Source of the DNA: Flavobacteriales bacterium
GTDB taxonomy: Bacteria > Bacteroidota > Bacteroidia > Flavobacteriales_F > PHOS-HE28
Reading direction: 5' to 3'
Assembly (NCBI GenBank): GCA_016719225.1
Contig: JADKAN010000002.1
Coordinates: forward strand, 930,001-994,000
Length of the DNA stretch: 64,000 nt
Numbering within the stretch: position 1 is the stretch's first letter; each line of letters begins with the position of its first letter. The position numbers and the translations under genes are program-made. The notes beneath the pieces were generated by a model that was given only the letters and a program-made list of their open reading frames with translations, was not told where the DNA came from and made no database searches. Shown here in pieces: positions 16,716 through 25,999 of the stretch.

Positions 16716-17050
16716 CAGGAGGGGTTATTGCGGGTGGCTTTTTTCACGGCGAGCACGAGCTCGGCCCAGGTATCGTCGAGTTCTTTCAGGAATTTCCGGC
16801 CCACCGGGGTGAGCTTGTAGTACTTGCGTGGTGGCCCGGAACGGCTTTCCTCCCAGCGGTAGGCGAGGTAGCCGGAATCCTTCAGGCGGGTCAGCAGCGG
16901 GTAGAGCGTGCCTTCCACCACGATCAACTTGGCGTCCTTCAGTTTGGCGATGACGTCGCTGGGATACATCTCCTCCGCGCTGATCAGCGAAAGGATGCAG
17001 TACTCCAGCACGCCCTTGCGCATTTGTGCCTTTGTGTTCTCCACTTTCAT
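16715..17050 (-). CDS. PadR family transcriptional regulator
   Basis: The 111-residue protein has the PadR winged helix: VLEYCILSLISAEEMYPSDV, IVVEGTLYPLLTRLKDSGYL (recognition region) and SRSGPPRKYYKLTPVGRKFL (wing). PadR proteins usually repress adjacent membrane-protein or efflux operons and are released by small ligands or stress. Coupling by a one-base overlap to the PspC gene makes that gene, and this one, the probable targets. The short C-terminal tail suggests the small PadR-s2 type. A candidate promoter lies about 50 bases upstream. Confidence 0.93.
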   Translation of the reverse strand: MKVENTKAQMRKGVLEYCILSLISAEEMYPSDVIAKLKDAKLIVVEGTLYPLLTRLKDSGYLAYRWEESRSGPPRKYYKLTPVGRKFLKELDDTWAELVLAVKKATRNNPS

Positions 17051-17098
17051 CTTCTTCCTACAGTCCGGTTAAGGTGCGTCGCCCGGTAGCTGATGGTG

Positions 17099-17130
17099 CA
17101 AATATATATGCGTAGGATGGTACCATGCAA
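17099..17130 (-). promoter_or_regulatory. Bacteroidetes-type promoter for the PadR-PspC operon
   Basis: Reading leftward, TATATTTG (17106-17099) fits the -7 consensus TAnnTTTG exactly. A TTG (17130-17128) sits 21 bases upstream, close to the usual -33 spacing. The predicted start of transcription would be near 17092, leaving about 40 bases before the ATG at 17050. No dyad was evident over the box. Confidence 0.55.
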
Positions 17131-17238
17131 GGCAAAGTACTATTTAGTGATGAACGGTCGGGACGGATGATGGACGAAACCAAGGGGCTCGGCTCCTGCA
17201 GCGCCTGTACAGGGGGCGCTTGCACCGGCGCCAAAAAG

Positions 17239-17263
17239 AAAGGGCCGCATAGCGCGGCCCTTT
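17239..17263 (-). terminator. Rho-independent terminator of the TonB receptor-esterase operon
   Basis: Stem AAAGGGCCGC / GCGGCCCTTT (17239-17248, 17254-17263) with a 5-base loop. In the leftward direction it is followed by TTTCTTTTT, a proper U tract. It lies 23 bases after the esterase-like stop. Confidence 0.9.
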
Positions 17264-17285
17264 CGGAATGCAAGGCTAAAGAAGA

Positions 17286-18971
17286 TCAATCCAGCAACAA
17301 CTTGCGGGTCACCGTTCCTTGGTCGAAGGTGAGCACCACGAAGTAGGCACCCGCCTTCAAGCCCTTACGCTGAAGGGTGAACACTTTGTTCTCCACGTTC
17401 TCCGCGCTAACGCGGCGACCGTTCACATCGTACACTTCCACCATGCGGATCACGGAATTGGCGCTGCTGATGCGCACCATATCGTGGGCCGGGTTTGGAG
17501 CCATCTCCACACCGATGGCGATGGCGTCATTCTCATTGATGCCCACGGCGCAAGGGCCGAGCTGTAGTGCACAAACGATGCGCGGGTTCATGTAGCCCAT
17601 GATGGTATCAATGTAGGCACGGCCCTTCACCCCACTGAAATTGGGATTGCTGGCCTGGCTGGCCTGGCCAGCGGTAACAGGCGGCGGGCCTGGGGAGACG
17701 ATCACTTGCGCCAAGGGGCTGTTCGGGTCCCACCACTGCCAAGGCGATGCTTCTTCAAAAGGGGCCAAACCCAAACCCGGCCAATCCGTTGTCACCATAG
17801 GGTACAGGCCTTCAGTACCGGTATTGATGGTGACACTTCCGCCGAGATGCGTCTGCGTGGTACCGTACAACGAACGGGCACGGTCGGTAAAGGGGTCACC
17901 ACTGGGCAGCGATGCAAAGCTGCTGTTGTTGCCGTATTGGTCCGCCAGTTTCATGAAGACGTTGCTGCCTTGCACTTCCACCACCTGCTCACCGGTTGTG
18001 GGCACGATCACTACGCCTTGGCTGAAGGGTGCGAAAGGATCGAAAACGGTGTGGAAAGCCACCATGGGCACATCACCGGGAGCTAACCAGCTCGTATCGG
18101 CCAAAGCACCACCGGCATTCACGCAGAAGTTGGCATCGCTGGATTGTCCATTGGGGCGGTACAGGGTGAGCGCACCGTTGAAGCCGTCCAGATTGCCCAC
18201 TGTGTTCGTGTCGATGTAGCTGATGTTGGGTTGGAAAGGATCAGGCACGAACTTGGGGATGAACAATTCGGAGGGTTCATCCAAGGTGACGGTGGCCAAA
18301 GTGATGTAACCGCCGGTGCCTTCACCGTACAGGATCACTTTGTTCGGGTCCAGCGCGTAGGTAGCGGCGTTGGCCTTCAACGTACGCGTGCACTGCTTCA
18401 CGTCGTGAATGGCGCGGTAGATGGCGTTCAACAACGTTCCACGGCGGATCTCCACGGTGGTCCCGATGGGGTTCCATCCATTACGGTAATCCATGCTTAC
18501 GGCCACGTAGCCTCGGCGTGCCATACGCTTGCATACTTCCACGGCGCTGCTGTCCGTCTTGGTGCCGTTGGGGCTGCCGTTGATCGGCGGGGGAAGGGCG
18601 TCACCCGTGTGCACGAAAATGAACAAAGGCCTAGCGGTCTCGCTATCCACCCCTTGGTCGGGCTGGTAAATGTCCATCTTCAGGTCGGCCACCTTCACCA
18701 CGGTACTGGGATCCGCAACGTTGAAGAATGCAGGTGGGATCGGTTGGTTCGTTGAAACAGCGGTCTGCAGCTGTGTCACTTCAGGTCCGTAGTTGGCGGG
18801 ATTCGAGAAATCCGAAGTGAGGAAGTCGATGTTTGCTCCATAGGACACGTTTGAAAGAACAGTGACCTGTGCGTTGGTAAAGACTTCTGATAGGTAACGT
18901 TCCTGCGCGGTCACTTGGAGCGCCACGGCCAATGCCGCGAATGGTAGAATGCGTAAAGGGATTCGTTTCAT
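17286..18971 (-). CDS. Secreted carboxylesterase-like protein with type IX sorting domain; nucleophile apparently lost
   Basis: 561 residues. Signal peptide MKRIPLRILPFAALAVALQV...TAQ. Residues 90-420 follow the alpha/beta-hydrolase order: LKMDIYQPDQ, LFIFVHTGDAL at the oxyanion position, SMDYRNGW, and VILYGEGTGGYITLA at the nucleophile elbow. Carboxylesterases there read GESAGG; here the serine position is glycine (codon GGC) and the HGGG loop is HTGD, so the hydrolase is probably inactive or uses altered chemistry. The last 80 residues form a Por/T9SS C-terminal domain (MAPNPAHDMVRIS ... VEVYDVNGRRVS ... GAYFVVLTFDQGTVTRKLLL), so it should reach the cell surface. It is cotranscribed with the TonB receptor 39 bases upstream and may help capture that receptor's ligand. 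Confidence 0.85.
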   Translation of the reverse strand: MKRIPLRILPFAALAVALQVTAQERYLSEVFTNAQVTVLSNVSYGANIDFLTSDFSNPANYGPEVTQLQTAVSTNQPIPPAFFNVADPSTVVKVADLKMDIYQPDQGVDSETARPLFIFVHTGDALPPPINGSPNGTKTDSSAVEVCKRMARRGYVAVSMDYRNGWNPIGTTVEIRRGTLLNAIYRAIHDVKQCTRTLKANAATYALDPNKVILYGEGTGGYITLATVTLDEPSELFIPKFVPDPFQPNISYIDTNTVGNLDGFNGALTLYRPNGQSSDANFCVNAGGALADTSWLAPGDVPMVAFHTVFDPFAPFSQGVVIVPTTGEQVVEVQGSNVFMKLADQYGNNSSFASLPSGDPFTDRARSLYGTTQTHLGGSVTINTGTEGLYPMVTTDWPGLGLAPFEEASPWQWWDPNSPLAQVIVSPGPPPVTAGQASQASNPNFSGVKGRAYIDTIMGYMNPRIVCALQLGPCAVGINENDAIAIGVEMAPNPAHDMVRISSANSVIRMVEVYDVNGRRVSAENVENKVFTLQRKGLKAGAYFVVLTFDQGTVTRKLLLD

Positions 18972-19010
18972 GTGTGTTGGGTTTTGGGTTCCATGGGAAA
19001 GTTAGTCATT

Positions 19011-21953
19011 CTAAAGTTTCACGAGATCGTAGGAGATCTGGAGGTAGGCGAGACGTCCGATGCGTGGACCGCCATAGACGAGATAGACATCGTTATTCAA
19101 CGCCCTGTCGATGCGCTCGCCATCGGGAACCTGCTTATCCCAAAGGGGTAGAAAGCCGAAAAGGTTGCTTGCGCCAAGCTTCAACGTGATGTTGGGCTTG
19201 GAGAACTTCACGTTGATCTGGGCGTCCACCATGTCGTAGCTGGGGATCGGTCCCGTGAACTGCGGTGAGCCCTCGAACGTGAATCCCTCCACGAACTTCC
19301 AGTTCACACCATAGCCGAAGCGCTTCAGATCGGTGAAAGGGATCTTGCGGTCACGTGCGTTCAGCCCAGCATTGAATTTGTTCTGCGGCGTGTTGAATGC
19401 GGGGATGATGGGATCGTCCGCGCCGGTGGTGAGCTGGTTGAAACTGTAATTGAAGGTGTACGTGAGCTTCGGGCGGTACCAGGTGAAGCCGGCGTTCACC
19501 CCGCGTGTAACCACCTGTGAAGTCGCGTTGGCTGCCACGCGAAAGGCTTGGAGGCCTCCGATCGGGAAACCATTTGCAGGGTCGAACTGGGCGTGGAGCC
19601 CGATGATGTATCCAATGAAATCGGTGTACCAACTATTATAGGCGCCAAGATCCAGGTAGACATTTTCCCAATGCGTGCCGCGGTAACCGGCCTCGATGGT
19701 TTTCACCTGTTCAGGCCGCAGCCTGTCCACGTTGAAGTAATCCAATTTCGTCAACCCCTGCAACAGCCCACCCGGTGGCGGTGTGTCGCGATAGTTGTTG
19801 AAGCTCGAGATGGTGAACATGGAATCCCGTCCCGCTTCGAATTGGCCGTCCACGTTACCCAATAGCAACGCGCGGCCCACGTTGTAGTACAGGTATTGAT
19901 CGGCCAAGGTCGGGTTGCGTATGGCGCTGCTGAAGCCGACGCGCCACACGTGCGCGGGTGTGTTGGCGTACACGAGCGAAACGGCAGGGGAGAAGAGGAC
20001 ATTGAAGTTCTCGTTCTTGTCCATGCGCACCGTAGCGGTGCCCGTGAGCTTATCGTTCATGAACTTCTTCTCCAAGCCAGCCACCAGGCCGAACTCGCTG
20101 TTGCGGATCTTCACGTCCCCCGTGTCGCGGAAGATCGTGCCCGCGCTGTTGGGCATGTACTGCCTGAAATTCCCGCCCACTGTGATCACTCCGAATTTCG
20201 GTTTGAATTTGTATTCCCCTGCCACGTGAGCGAGCACACTTTTGTCAAAGAACAAGGAGCCACCGTCCGTGAACCGTTTGTTGGTGATCTCATCGAACTT
20301 GGCGTTGAACCGGTCAGTGCCGGGCACGTAGAACGGATCCAAGGTCGAGGTGTTCAAGGAGTTCACCGAATCGGTGACCGCCTGATGGAAGGCTTGGAAA
20401 ATGGCGAAGTTGTCCTGCACGAACTGGTCCTGGTAAACGGGCCAGGTCTGCGCGTCCAGACCGTTGGCTGCGGCATTGTTGGCCGTTATGTAATCCGGCA
20501 GCGCAACCACTTGTGAGCCGATCCAAGAGGACGTGGCATTTCCCTGTCCCCACAGGGTCTGGTACTGTGTGTTCCAATCCTTGGTACTGCCCTGCGCATC
20601 TTGGAGTCGAAGTGCGGTGGTATAAATATCGTAGGTCTTGCCAGCATCCTCGTGGGTCACATACCCCCGCAGGAACCATGTTCCTTTCTTGCCCACCTCC
20701 AGGCGGTGTTGGAAGAACTTGATATCCTTCAGCCGGTAGCGGTTGTCCCCTTGATATACCGTACTGCCCGTGCTGAAGTTGCTTGCAGCCACGAACTCCA
20801 CGCTATCCGCGATGCGGTAGTGAAGTGATCCACCGAGCTTGACGTTGAATGTATTGTAATCCACTAGGTCGCTCTCCTTGTATCCGTTGCGCAGGAATTT
20901 CCCGAGTCCGGGATAGTCGTTGCGGGCGGTGTTGCTGTTGAGGTAGTTGTTGTTGGTGCTCACATCTTCATCGCCGTATATGTTCACAGCGTCATATCCA
21001 CCGGGGTTGTTGGTGCCGGTAGGACTGTTCTCGGTAGGAGCATAGTTCTCAGCGGGCCAGTCGTCGGCGCGCAGCGCGTAGGCGTTCACCTTATATGCCC
21101 AATGCGCGGGACCTTCCTTGGGTTTCAGTATTTCTGCCCAGCGCACGGCGGCTTCCACCATGTTGCGTTCCCCCAATTTCACTGAGGTGCTCAGGCCGGG
21201 GAAGTTCCATGGACTCTTCGTGGTCATGTCGATCACACCATTGAATGCGCCAGGTCCATAGAAGGCGGTGCTGGCTCCTGCGATAACATCCACTTTCAGG
21301 ACATCGAGGTCGCTGGCCCCAAGAAAATTGCCGAGGCTGAAGTTGAGCCCCGGGCTTTGGTTGTCCACACCGTCGATGAGCTGCAGCGAGCGCACGGGGC
21401 TGGTACTGTTGAATCCGCGCGTGTTGATCACTTTAAAACCGAAGCTCGCCGCCGTCATGTCCACGCCTTTCAGGTTGCCGAGACCTTCGTAGAAATCGCC
21501 ACCGGCCACTTCCTTGATCGCCAAAAGGTCCATGCTTTCCACGGTGAGCGGTGCTTGCTTCTGCTTATCACTGATGCGTTGGCGGACCACTTGGGCATCT
21601 TGGAGCAATACGGCATCCGGTGTCATCTTCACCTGGACCACGCCTTCCAACCTTTTTACCTCCTGTTCCTTGCTAGAATAGCCGAAGAAGATCACAGTGA
21701 GCTTGAACGGGGGAGGCCGGTCCACGGCCAGGTCGAAACGACCGTCCAAATCCGTAGTTGTCCCGCCAACCATATCCATCACCTTCACCACGGCGCCGAT
21801 GACCGGTTCACCGGTACCAGCATCACTGACGACACCTTTCAGTCTCAGGCCCTGTGCCTGCGCCGCTTGGCAGCATAGCAAGGCCATGAGCAACAAAATG
21901 GAATGGAGCTTCCGCAAAGTGGGTGGAGTGTTGGGCCTTGTTTCAGCAGGCAA
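19011..21953 (-). CDS. TonB-dependent outer-membrane receptor
   Basis: Up to 980 residues. No ATG suits the start: the outermost codon (21953) is TTG, and a second TTG at 21917 would give a cleaner signal peptide (RKLHSILLLMALLCCQAAQA). A carboxypeptidase-regulatory-like beta-sandwich follows (RLKGVVSDAGTGEPVIGAVV), then a plug (about 130-245, INTRGFNSTSPVRSLQLIDG and STAFYGPGAFNGVIDMTTKS), then a 22-strand barrel. The DUF4480-like/FeCT sorting tail is absent. No SusD-type partner is present; the next gene downstream (39 bases) is the secreted esterase-like protein, which may play that role. The ligand is not predictable. Confidence 0.92.
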   Translation of the reverse strand: MPAETRPNTPPTLRKLHSILLLMALLCCQAAQAQGLRLKGVVSDAGTGEPVIGAVVKVMDMVGGTTTDLDGRFDLAVDRPPPFKLTVIFFGYSSKEQEVKRLEGVVQVKMTPDAVLLQDAQVVRQRISDKQKQAPLTVESMDLLAIKEVAGGDFYEGLGNLKGVDMTAASFGFKVINTRGFNSTSPVRSLQLIDGVDNQSPGLNFSLGNFLGASDLDVLKVDVIAGASTAFYGPGAFNGVIDMTTKSPWNFPGLSTSVKLGERNMVEAAVRWAEILKPKEGPAHWAYKVNAYALRADDWPAENYAPTENSPTGTNNPGGYDAVNIYGDEDVSTNNNYLNSNTARNDYPGLGKFLRNGYKESDLVDYNTFNVKLGGSLHYRIADSVEFVAASNFSTGSTVYQGDNRYRLKDIKFFQHRLEVGKKGTWFLRGYVTHEDAGKTYDIYTTALRLQDAQGSTKDWNTQYQTLWGQGNATSSWIGSQVVALPDYITANNAAANGLDAQTWPVYQDQFVQDNFAIFQAFHQAVTDSVNSLNTSTLDPFYVPGTDRFNAKFDEITNKRFTDGGSLFFDKSVLAHVAGEYKFKPKFGVITVGGNFRQYMPNSAGTIFRDTGDVKIRNSEFGLVAGLEKKFMNDKLTGTATVRMDKNENFNVLFSPAVSLVYANTPAHVWRVGFSSAIRNPTLADQYLYYNVGRALLLGNVDGQFEAGRDSMFTISSFNNYRDTPPPGGLLQGLTKLDYFNVDRLRPEQVKTIEAGYRGTHWENVYLDLGAYNSWYTDFIGYIIGLHAQFDPANGFPIGGLQAFRVAANATSQVVTRGVNAGFTWYRPKLTYTFNYSFNQLTTGADDPIIPAFNTPQNKFNAGLNARDRKIPFTDLKRFGYGVNWKFVEGFTFEGSPQFTGPIPSYDMVDAQINVKFSKPNITLKLGASNLFGFLPLWDKQVPDGERIDRALNNDVYLVYGGPRIGRLAYLQISYDLVKL

Positions 21954-22239
21954 TATAGGAGGATCAACTGTACATAATACTATGCGTGCATACTATATTT
22001 TTCAACCTACGGGCCGGTACTACGGTAAACTTCAACATCGGATCCGGGGCCACTGGCATACTTCCGTTGCGACCGGATGTCGCCGTTTACATTGCGCACC
22101 GTAACAGCAGCTGCAAGGACGGCGATCTTTGGGACCGGGTCAATGATTACTATCACCCACCCTTTCACTCCTGTTTCCCAGCTGTAAGTGTGATCTGTGA
22201 GAGGAAAAGTCATTGCGGCCAACCCCAAAACCAATCATC

Positions 22240-23673
22240 ATGACCGGATTCAAGCGTTCCCTCACCCTGCTGGATGCCGTGATGTTGGTAGCGGGCTCCA
22301 TGATCGGCAGCGGCATATTCATCGTAAGTGCGGACATGATGCGGCAGCTCGGGTCCCCGGCTTGGATGCTAACCGCTTGGGTGGTCGCGGGAGTGATGAC
22401 CATCCTAGCTGCCTTGAGTTACGGTGAGCTGGCGGCCATGATGCCGAAAGCGGGCGGCCAGTACGTCTACATCCAACGTGCCTTCGGGAAACTGCCTGCG
22501 TTCATGTATGGCTGGACGTTCTTCACGGTGATCCAGACCGGTTTGATCGCGGCCGTGGCGGTGGCATTCGCCAAATACACGGCTGTTTTCGTCCCTGTGC
22601 TCAGCCACGAGAACATACTGTTGGACCTGGGTTTCCTGAAGATCAGCGCGGCGCAGCTCTTTGCCATTGCCAGCATCGTATTGCTTACGGCATTCAACGC
22701 GCGCGGTGTTCGGAACGGTAAACTGTTGCAGACCACTTTTACGCTAGCGAAGATCATTGCGCTGTTGGGCTTGGTGGTGTTGGGCCTTTGGGTGGCTTCG
22801 GGCAGCGGTGTTTGGGCCCGGAATTTCAGCATGGGCTGGGATGCGGTACGAATGTCGGTTGGTGCGGACGGGGGAGAGACGCTCACGCCCTTGTTCGGTA
22901 CGGCACTCTTATCGGCATTCGGGGTGGCGTTGGTGGGTTCCTTGTTCAGCAGTGATGCATGGAACAACGTCACGTTCATTGCCGGGGAGGTGGACCGGCC
23001 ACAACGCAACATCCCATTGAGCCTTTTGCTCGGCACAGGGCTGGTCACCGTTCTGTATCTCTTAGCGAACATCGCCTACCTATCGTTGCTGCCGAACACG
23101 GACATCCAACATGCCGTAAGCGACCGAGTGGGCGCGGCGGCTGCCCAGGTCATCTTTGGCAACAAAGGCGCTTTGATCATGGCCGGTCTGATCATGGTGA
23201 GCACCTTCGGCTGCAACAACGGGATCATCCTCTCCGGCGCGCGTTTGTACTATGCAATGGCGAAGGATGGATTGTTCTTCAAGCGGGCCAGCACCTTGAA
23301 CAAGGCCGCAGTTCCGGGTTTCGCCCTATGGGTGCAATGTATTTGGGCTTCACTTCTTTGTCTGAGCGGCCGCTACGGTGACCTCTTGGAATACACCATG
23401 TTCGCTTCCCTGCTCTTTTATATCGTCACCATCGCTGGTCTTTTCCGATTGCGGCACAAGGAACCCGATGCTGAGCGGCCCTACCGGACACTCGGATATC
23501 CGTTGCTTCCGGCTTTGTATATCGCAGGTGCAGCTGCGTTCTGCCTCAACCTGCTGTGGAGCAAACCACTTTACACCGGGCTTGGATTGGGTATTGTGGC
23601 CTTGGGCGCGGTGGTATACGCCATCAGGCCAAGATCCGCGTTGGGAGAGAATCACGCAAAGGAAGAAGAATAG
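22240..23673 (+). CDS. APC family amino acid permease
   Basis: 477 residues from the ATG at 22240 (an upstream in-frame start at 22213 is TTG). Twelve hydrophobic segments are visible. The first has the APC substrate-binding motif VAGSMIGSGIFIVSADM (GSGIF), the third region AALSYGELAAMMPKAGGQYVY is the family's consensus amphipathic loop, and SSDAWNNVTFIAGEVDRPQR precedes segment 7. It resembles LAT-like/YkbA-type permeases for neutral amino acids, often serine-threonine or branched-chain exchange. Divergent from the TonB receptor over a 286-base region. Confidence 0.93.
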   Translation: MTGFKRSLTLLDAVMLVAGSMIGSGIFIVSADMMRQLGSPAWMLTAWVVAGVMTILAALSYGELAAMMPKAGGQYVYIQRAFGKLPAFMYGWTFFTVIQTGLIAAVAVAFAKYTAVFVPVLSHENILLDLGFLKISAAQLFAIASIVLLTAFNARGVRNGKLLQTTFTLAKIIALLGLVVLGLWVASGSGVWARNFSMGWDAVRMSVGADGGETLTPLFGTALLSAFGVALVGSLFSSDAWNNVTFIAGEVDRPQRNIPLSLLLGTGLVTVLYLLANIAYLSLLPNTDIQHAVSDRVGAAAAQVIFGNKGALIMAGLIMVSTFGCNNGIILSGARLYYAMAKDGLFFKRASTLNKAAVPGFALWVQCIWASLLCLSGRYGDLLEYTMFASLLFYIVTIAGLFRLRHKEPDAERPYRTLGYPLLPALYIAGAAAFCLNLLWSKPLYTGLGLGIVALGAVVYAIRPRSALGENHAKEEE

Positions 23674-23684
23674 GATACTCGCTG

Positions 23685-24269
23685 TCAACGTGCGAACTGC
23701 CTGCACTCCGCGGCACAATCGCGGCAAGCTTGTGCACATTCCGTGCAGTGTGCCATGTCCGGATGCTTGTTACATTCCTTGGCGCAAGCTTCGCAAGCCC
23801 GCGCACATACCGGCGCGAGATCTTTGGCGAGGATGGCGGCATCCAAGAATTCCACTCGGTGTAGCGTATTCCGTAGGACCGTGCAGACTTCGCCGCAACT
23901 GCTGGCGTTGACAACGCATCCGTGGGACTTTTCACCGCCTTCTTTTTCGCATCCATTCACACATTGCTCACATGCCAGGATGCATTTGTCCAGAACGGCT
24001 CCTAGTGTGTGCAATTCTGTAGGAAGCAAATGCGTTTTCATGCGCGGTAACTCCGTGGGCGGCTCCATGGGATGTGCGGGAGTATCGCGCTGATGCGGTG
24101 CATTGCCAACGTTGTGGGAAGCAACATGCCCTGCTCCTCCAGGATATTGTAATTCATTCTTATCCATCGGGAATTCTGGCATGTTCTTGCTCATCACATC
24201 CGGTGCTTCGGCCGGAGCCTTGTCGGGTGCGGAACGTGGATCTTGTTTTATGGCTTTTCCGGGATTCAT
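23685..24269 (-). CDS. Cysteine-rich four-helix-bundle protein, copper-storage (Csp)-like
   Basis: 194 residues from the ATG at 24269; the frame is open further upstream but that sequence is not protein-like. The C-terminal 118 residues hold 16 cysteines arranged CxxxC/CxxC along helices (DKCILACEQCVNGC; CARACEACAKEC; CTECAQACRDCAAEC), the layout of Csp/DUF326 proteins that bind many Cu(I) ions inside a four-helix bundle. The first 75 residues are a Pro/His/Met-rich disordered extension (EFPMDKNE, APHQRDTPAHPMEPP) that could hand copper over. No signal peptide is seen, suggesting a cytosolic Csp3-like store. No copper pump is adjacent. Confidence 0.85.
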   Translation of the reverse strand: MNPGKAIKQDPRSAPDKAPAEAPDVMSKNMPEFPMDKNELQYPGGAGHVASHNVGNAPHQRDTPAHPMEPPTELPRMKTHLLPTELHTLGAVLDKCILACEQCVNGCEKEGGEKSHGCVVNASSCGEVCTVLRNTLHRVEFLDAAILAKDLAPVCARACEACAKECNKHPDMAHCTECAQACRDCAAECRQFAR

Positions 24270-24534
24270 TGTCGGTATTTTTCCCTTTACGCCACTGAAA
24301 CCGTGCCGTTTACCCAGAACGCCGCAAACCAATTGGCAAAAGCCGATCTTGATATCATTCGCCGGTCTGTCATTGGGTAAGTCGTTCCCCGCTTGGGTGA
24401 CCCATGCACAACTAGGAAACCAGATCGCAAGACTCTGGCGCAGCCCAGTGAACATGCTGCAGTAGGAAATTCATGCGCCGTCCACCGCCTTTCAGAGGAA
24501 AGATCTTCCATCTTGCAAGACAAATCCCTTATCC

Positions 24535-25947
24535 ATGTCCTTGAACATTACCTTCCATGGCGCCGCCGGCATGGTAACCGGCAGCAAGCACCTGCTGGAC
24601 CTTCCCAATGGCCAACGGTTGCTGCTGGATTGCGGCATGTTCCAAGGCGAAGGACCTGCCAGTGATGCGAAGAACAGGCGTTTCGGTTTCGACCCGAAGA
24701 GCATTGATGCCTTGGTGCTGTCGCATGCGCACATCGACCACAGCGGATTGATCCCGCGTTTGGTGGCCGAGGGTTTCAGGGGCCCTATTTATGCCACCGA
24801 AGCCACGTACGACCTCTGCAAGATCATGCTGGTGGATAGCGCATTCATTCAAGAGAATGACTATCGCTTCGACGCCAAACGGGCGAAAAAGCAGAACCGT
24901 GCGATGACGGAGATCGGCCCGCTGTATTCCACCGCGGACGTTGAAACGGCTATGGAACTCTTCCGCTTGGTCCCTTATGAAACGGCCACGGAAGTATTGC
25001 CCGGCGTGTCACTCACCTTCATCGATGCGGGGCACATCCTCGGCAGCGCATCCGTGCATCTCACGGTGTCCAGCAGCGAGGGCGTTCGTCGCATTACCTT
25101 CAGTGGTGACGTGGGTCGCTATGTGGACCGGTTGCTTCCCGACCCCAAACCTTTCCCGCAAGCGGACGTCATCATTTGTGAAAGCACCTACGGCGATCGG
25201 GACCACAACGAGGTAGCCGGATCCGTGCAGGAGTTGCTCACCCACGTGCAGCGCGTGTGCGTGGAGCAACAGGGTCGGCTCATCATCCCCGCCTTCAGTG
25301 TAGGGCGGACACAAGAGATCCTCTATGTGCTCAATCACGCATTCAACGAAGGAAAGCTGCCGCGCGTGCCTGTCTTCGTTGACAGCCCGTTGTCCATCAA
25401 TGCCACGGCCATCTACCGGAAGCACTCGGATCTTTTGCAGACCGACATCCGCGAAGAATTGAAAAGTGACTCCGACCTGTTCGGTTTCCCCGGCGTGGAG
25501 TTCGTGCGCGAGGCATCACGGAGCAAGGAGTTGAACACACGGAAAGGTGCCAGTATCACGATCGCTGCGAGCGGTATGATGGACGCGGGGCGTGTCCGGC
25601 ACCATTTGCTGCACGGCTTGCCGGATGCGAACAACGCAGTGCTGATCGTTGGCTTTTGCGCACCGGGGACGTTGGGAGCGAAATTGATGGAGAAGCCTTC
25701 CGAAGTGCACATGTTCGGAGAGGTCGTTCCTGTACGTGCAGCGATCCTGCGCATGGACAGCTACAGCGCACATGCGGACCGGAACGAGTTGTTGCGATGG
25801 ATCGGCTGCCAGGATCCGGGTTTGGTGAAGCGGGTGTTCCTGGTCCATGGTGTGGACCATTCGCTCAACGGACTGCGCGACCTTTACAGCGAGCATGGCT
25901 TCCGGAAGATCGACATCCCGAAGCAAGGAGAGCGGTTTGAGATCTGA
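24535..25947 (+). CDS. Metallo-beta-lactamase/beta-CASP ribonuclease-like protein
   Basis: The 470-residue protein starts MSLNITFHGAAGMVTGSKHL. The metal-binding signature HAHIDHSG is at about residues 64-71, further ligands lie in DAGHILGSASVHL and FSGDVG, and the beta-CASP region has FVDSPLSINAT and ITIAASGMMDAGRVRHHL. The C-terminal RNA-specificity part contains MDSYSAHADRNELL and VFLVHG. This matches YSH1/CPSF-like bacterial RNases (TTHA0252 group), which cut RNA with two zinc ions. RNA is the likely substrate; a role in stress mRNA turnover is only a guess. Confidence 0.92.
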   Translation: MSLNITFHGAAGMVTGSKHLLDLPNGQRLLLDCGMFQGEGPASDAKNRRFGFDPKSIDALVLSHAHIDHSGLIPRLVAEGFRGPIYATEATYDLCKIMLVDSAFIQENDYRFDAKRAKKQNRAMTEIGPLYSTADVETAMELFRLVPYETATEVLPGVSLTFIDAGHILGSASVHLTVSSSEGVRRITFSGDVGRYVDRLLPDPKPFPQADVIICESTYGDRDHNEVAGSVQELLTHVQRVCVEQQGRLIIPAFSVGRTQEILYVLNHAFNEGKLPRVPVFVDSPLSINATAIYRKHSDLLQTDIREELKSDSDLFGFPGVEFVREASRSKELNTRKGASITIAASGMMDAGRVRHHLLHGLPDANNAVLIVGFCAPGTLGAKLMEKPSEVHMFGEVVPVRAAILRMDSYSAHADRNELLRWIGCQDPGLVKRVFLVHGVDHSLNGLRDLYSEHGFRKIDIPKQGERFEI

Positions 25948-25963
25948 GGGAAGAAGGTGGCCA

Positions 25964-25995
25964 ATGCCGGATCAGCTCAAGAGCTGATCCGGCAT
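25964..25995. terminator. Bidirectional hairpin terminator
   Basis: Perfect 15-bp arms (25964-25978, 25981-25995) of ATGCCGGATCAGCTC and its complement with a two-base centre, followed by TATTT on the right. It separates the convergent beta-CASP and tryptophan dioxygenase genes. Confidence 0.85.
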
Positions 25996-25999
25996 TATT

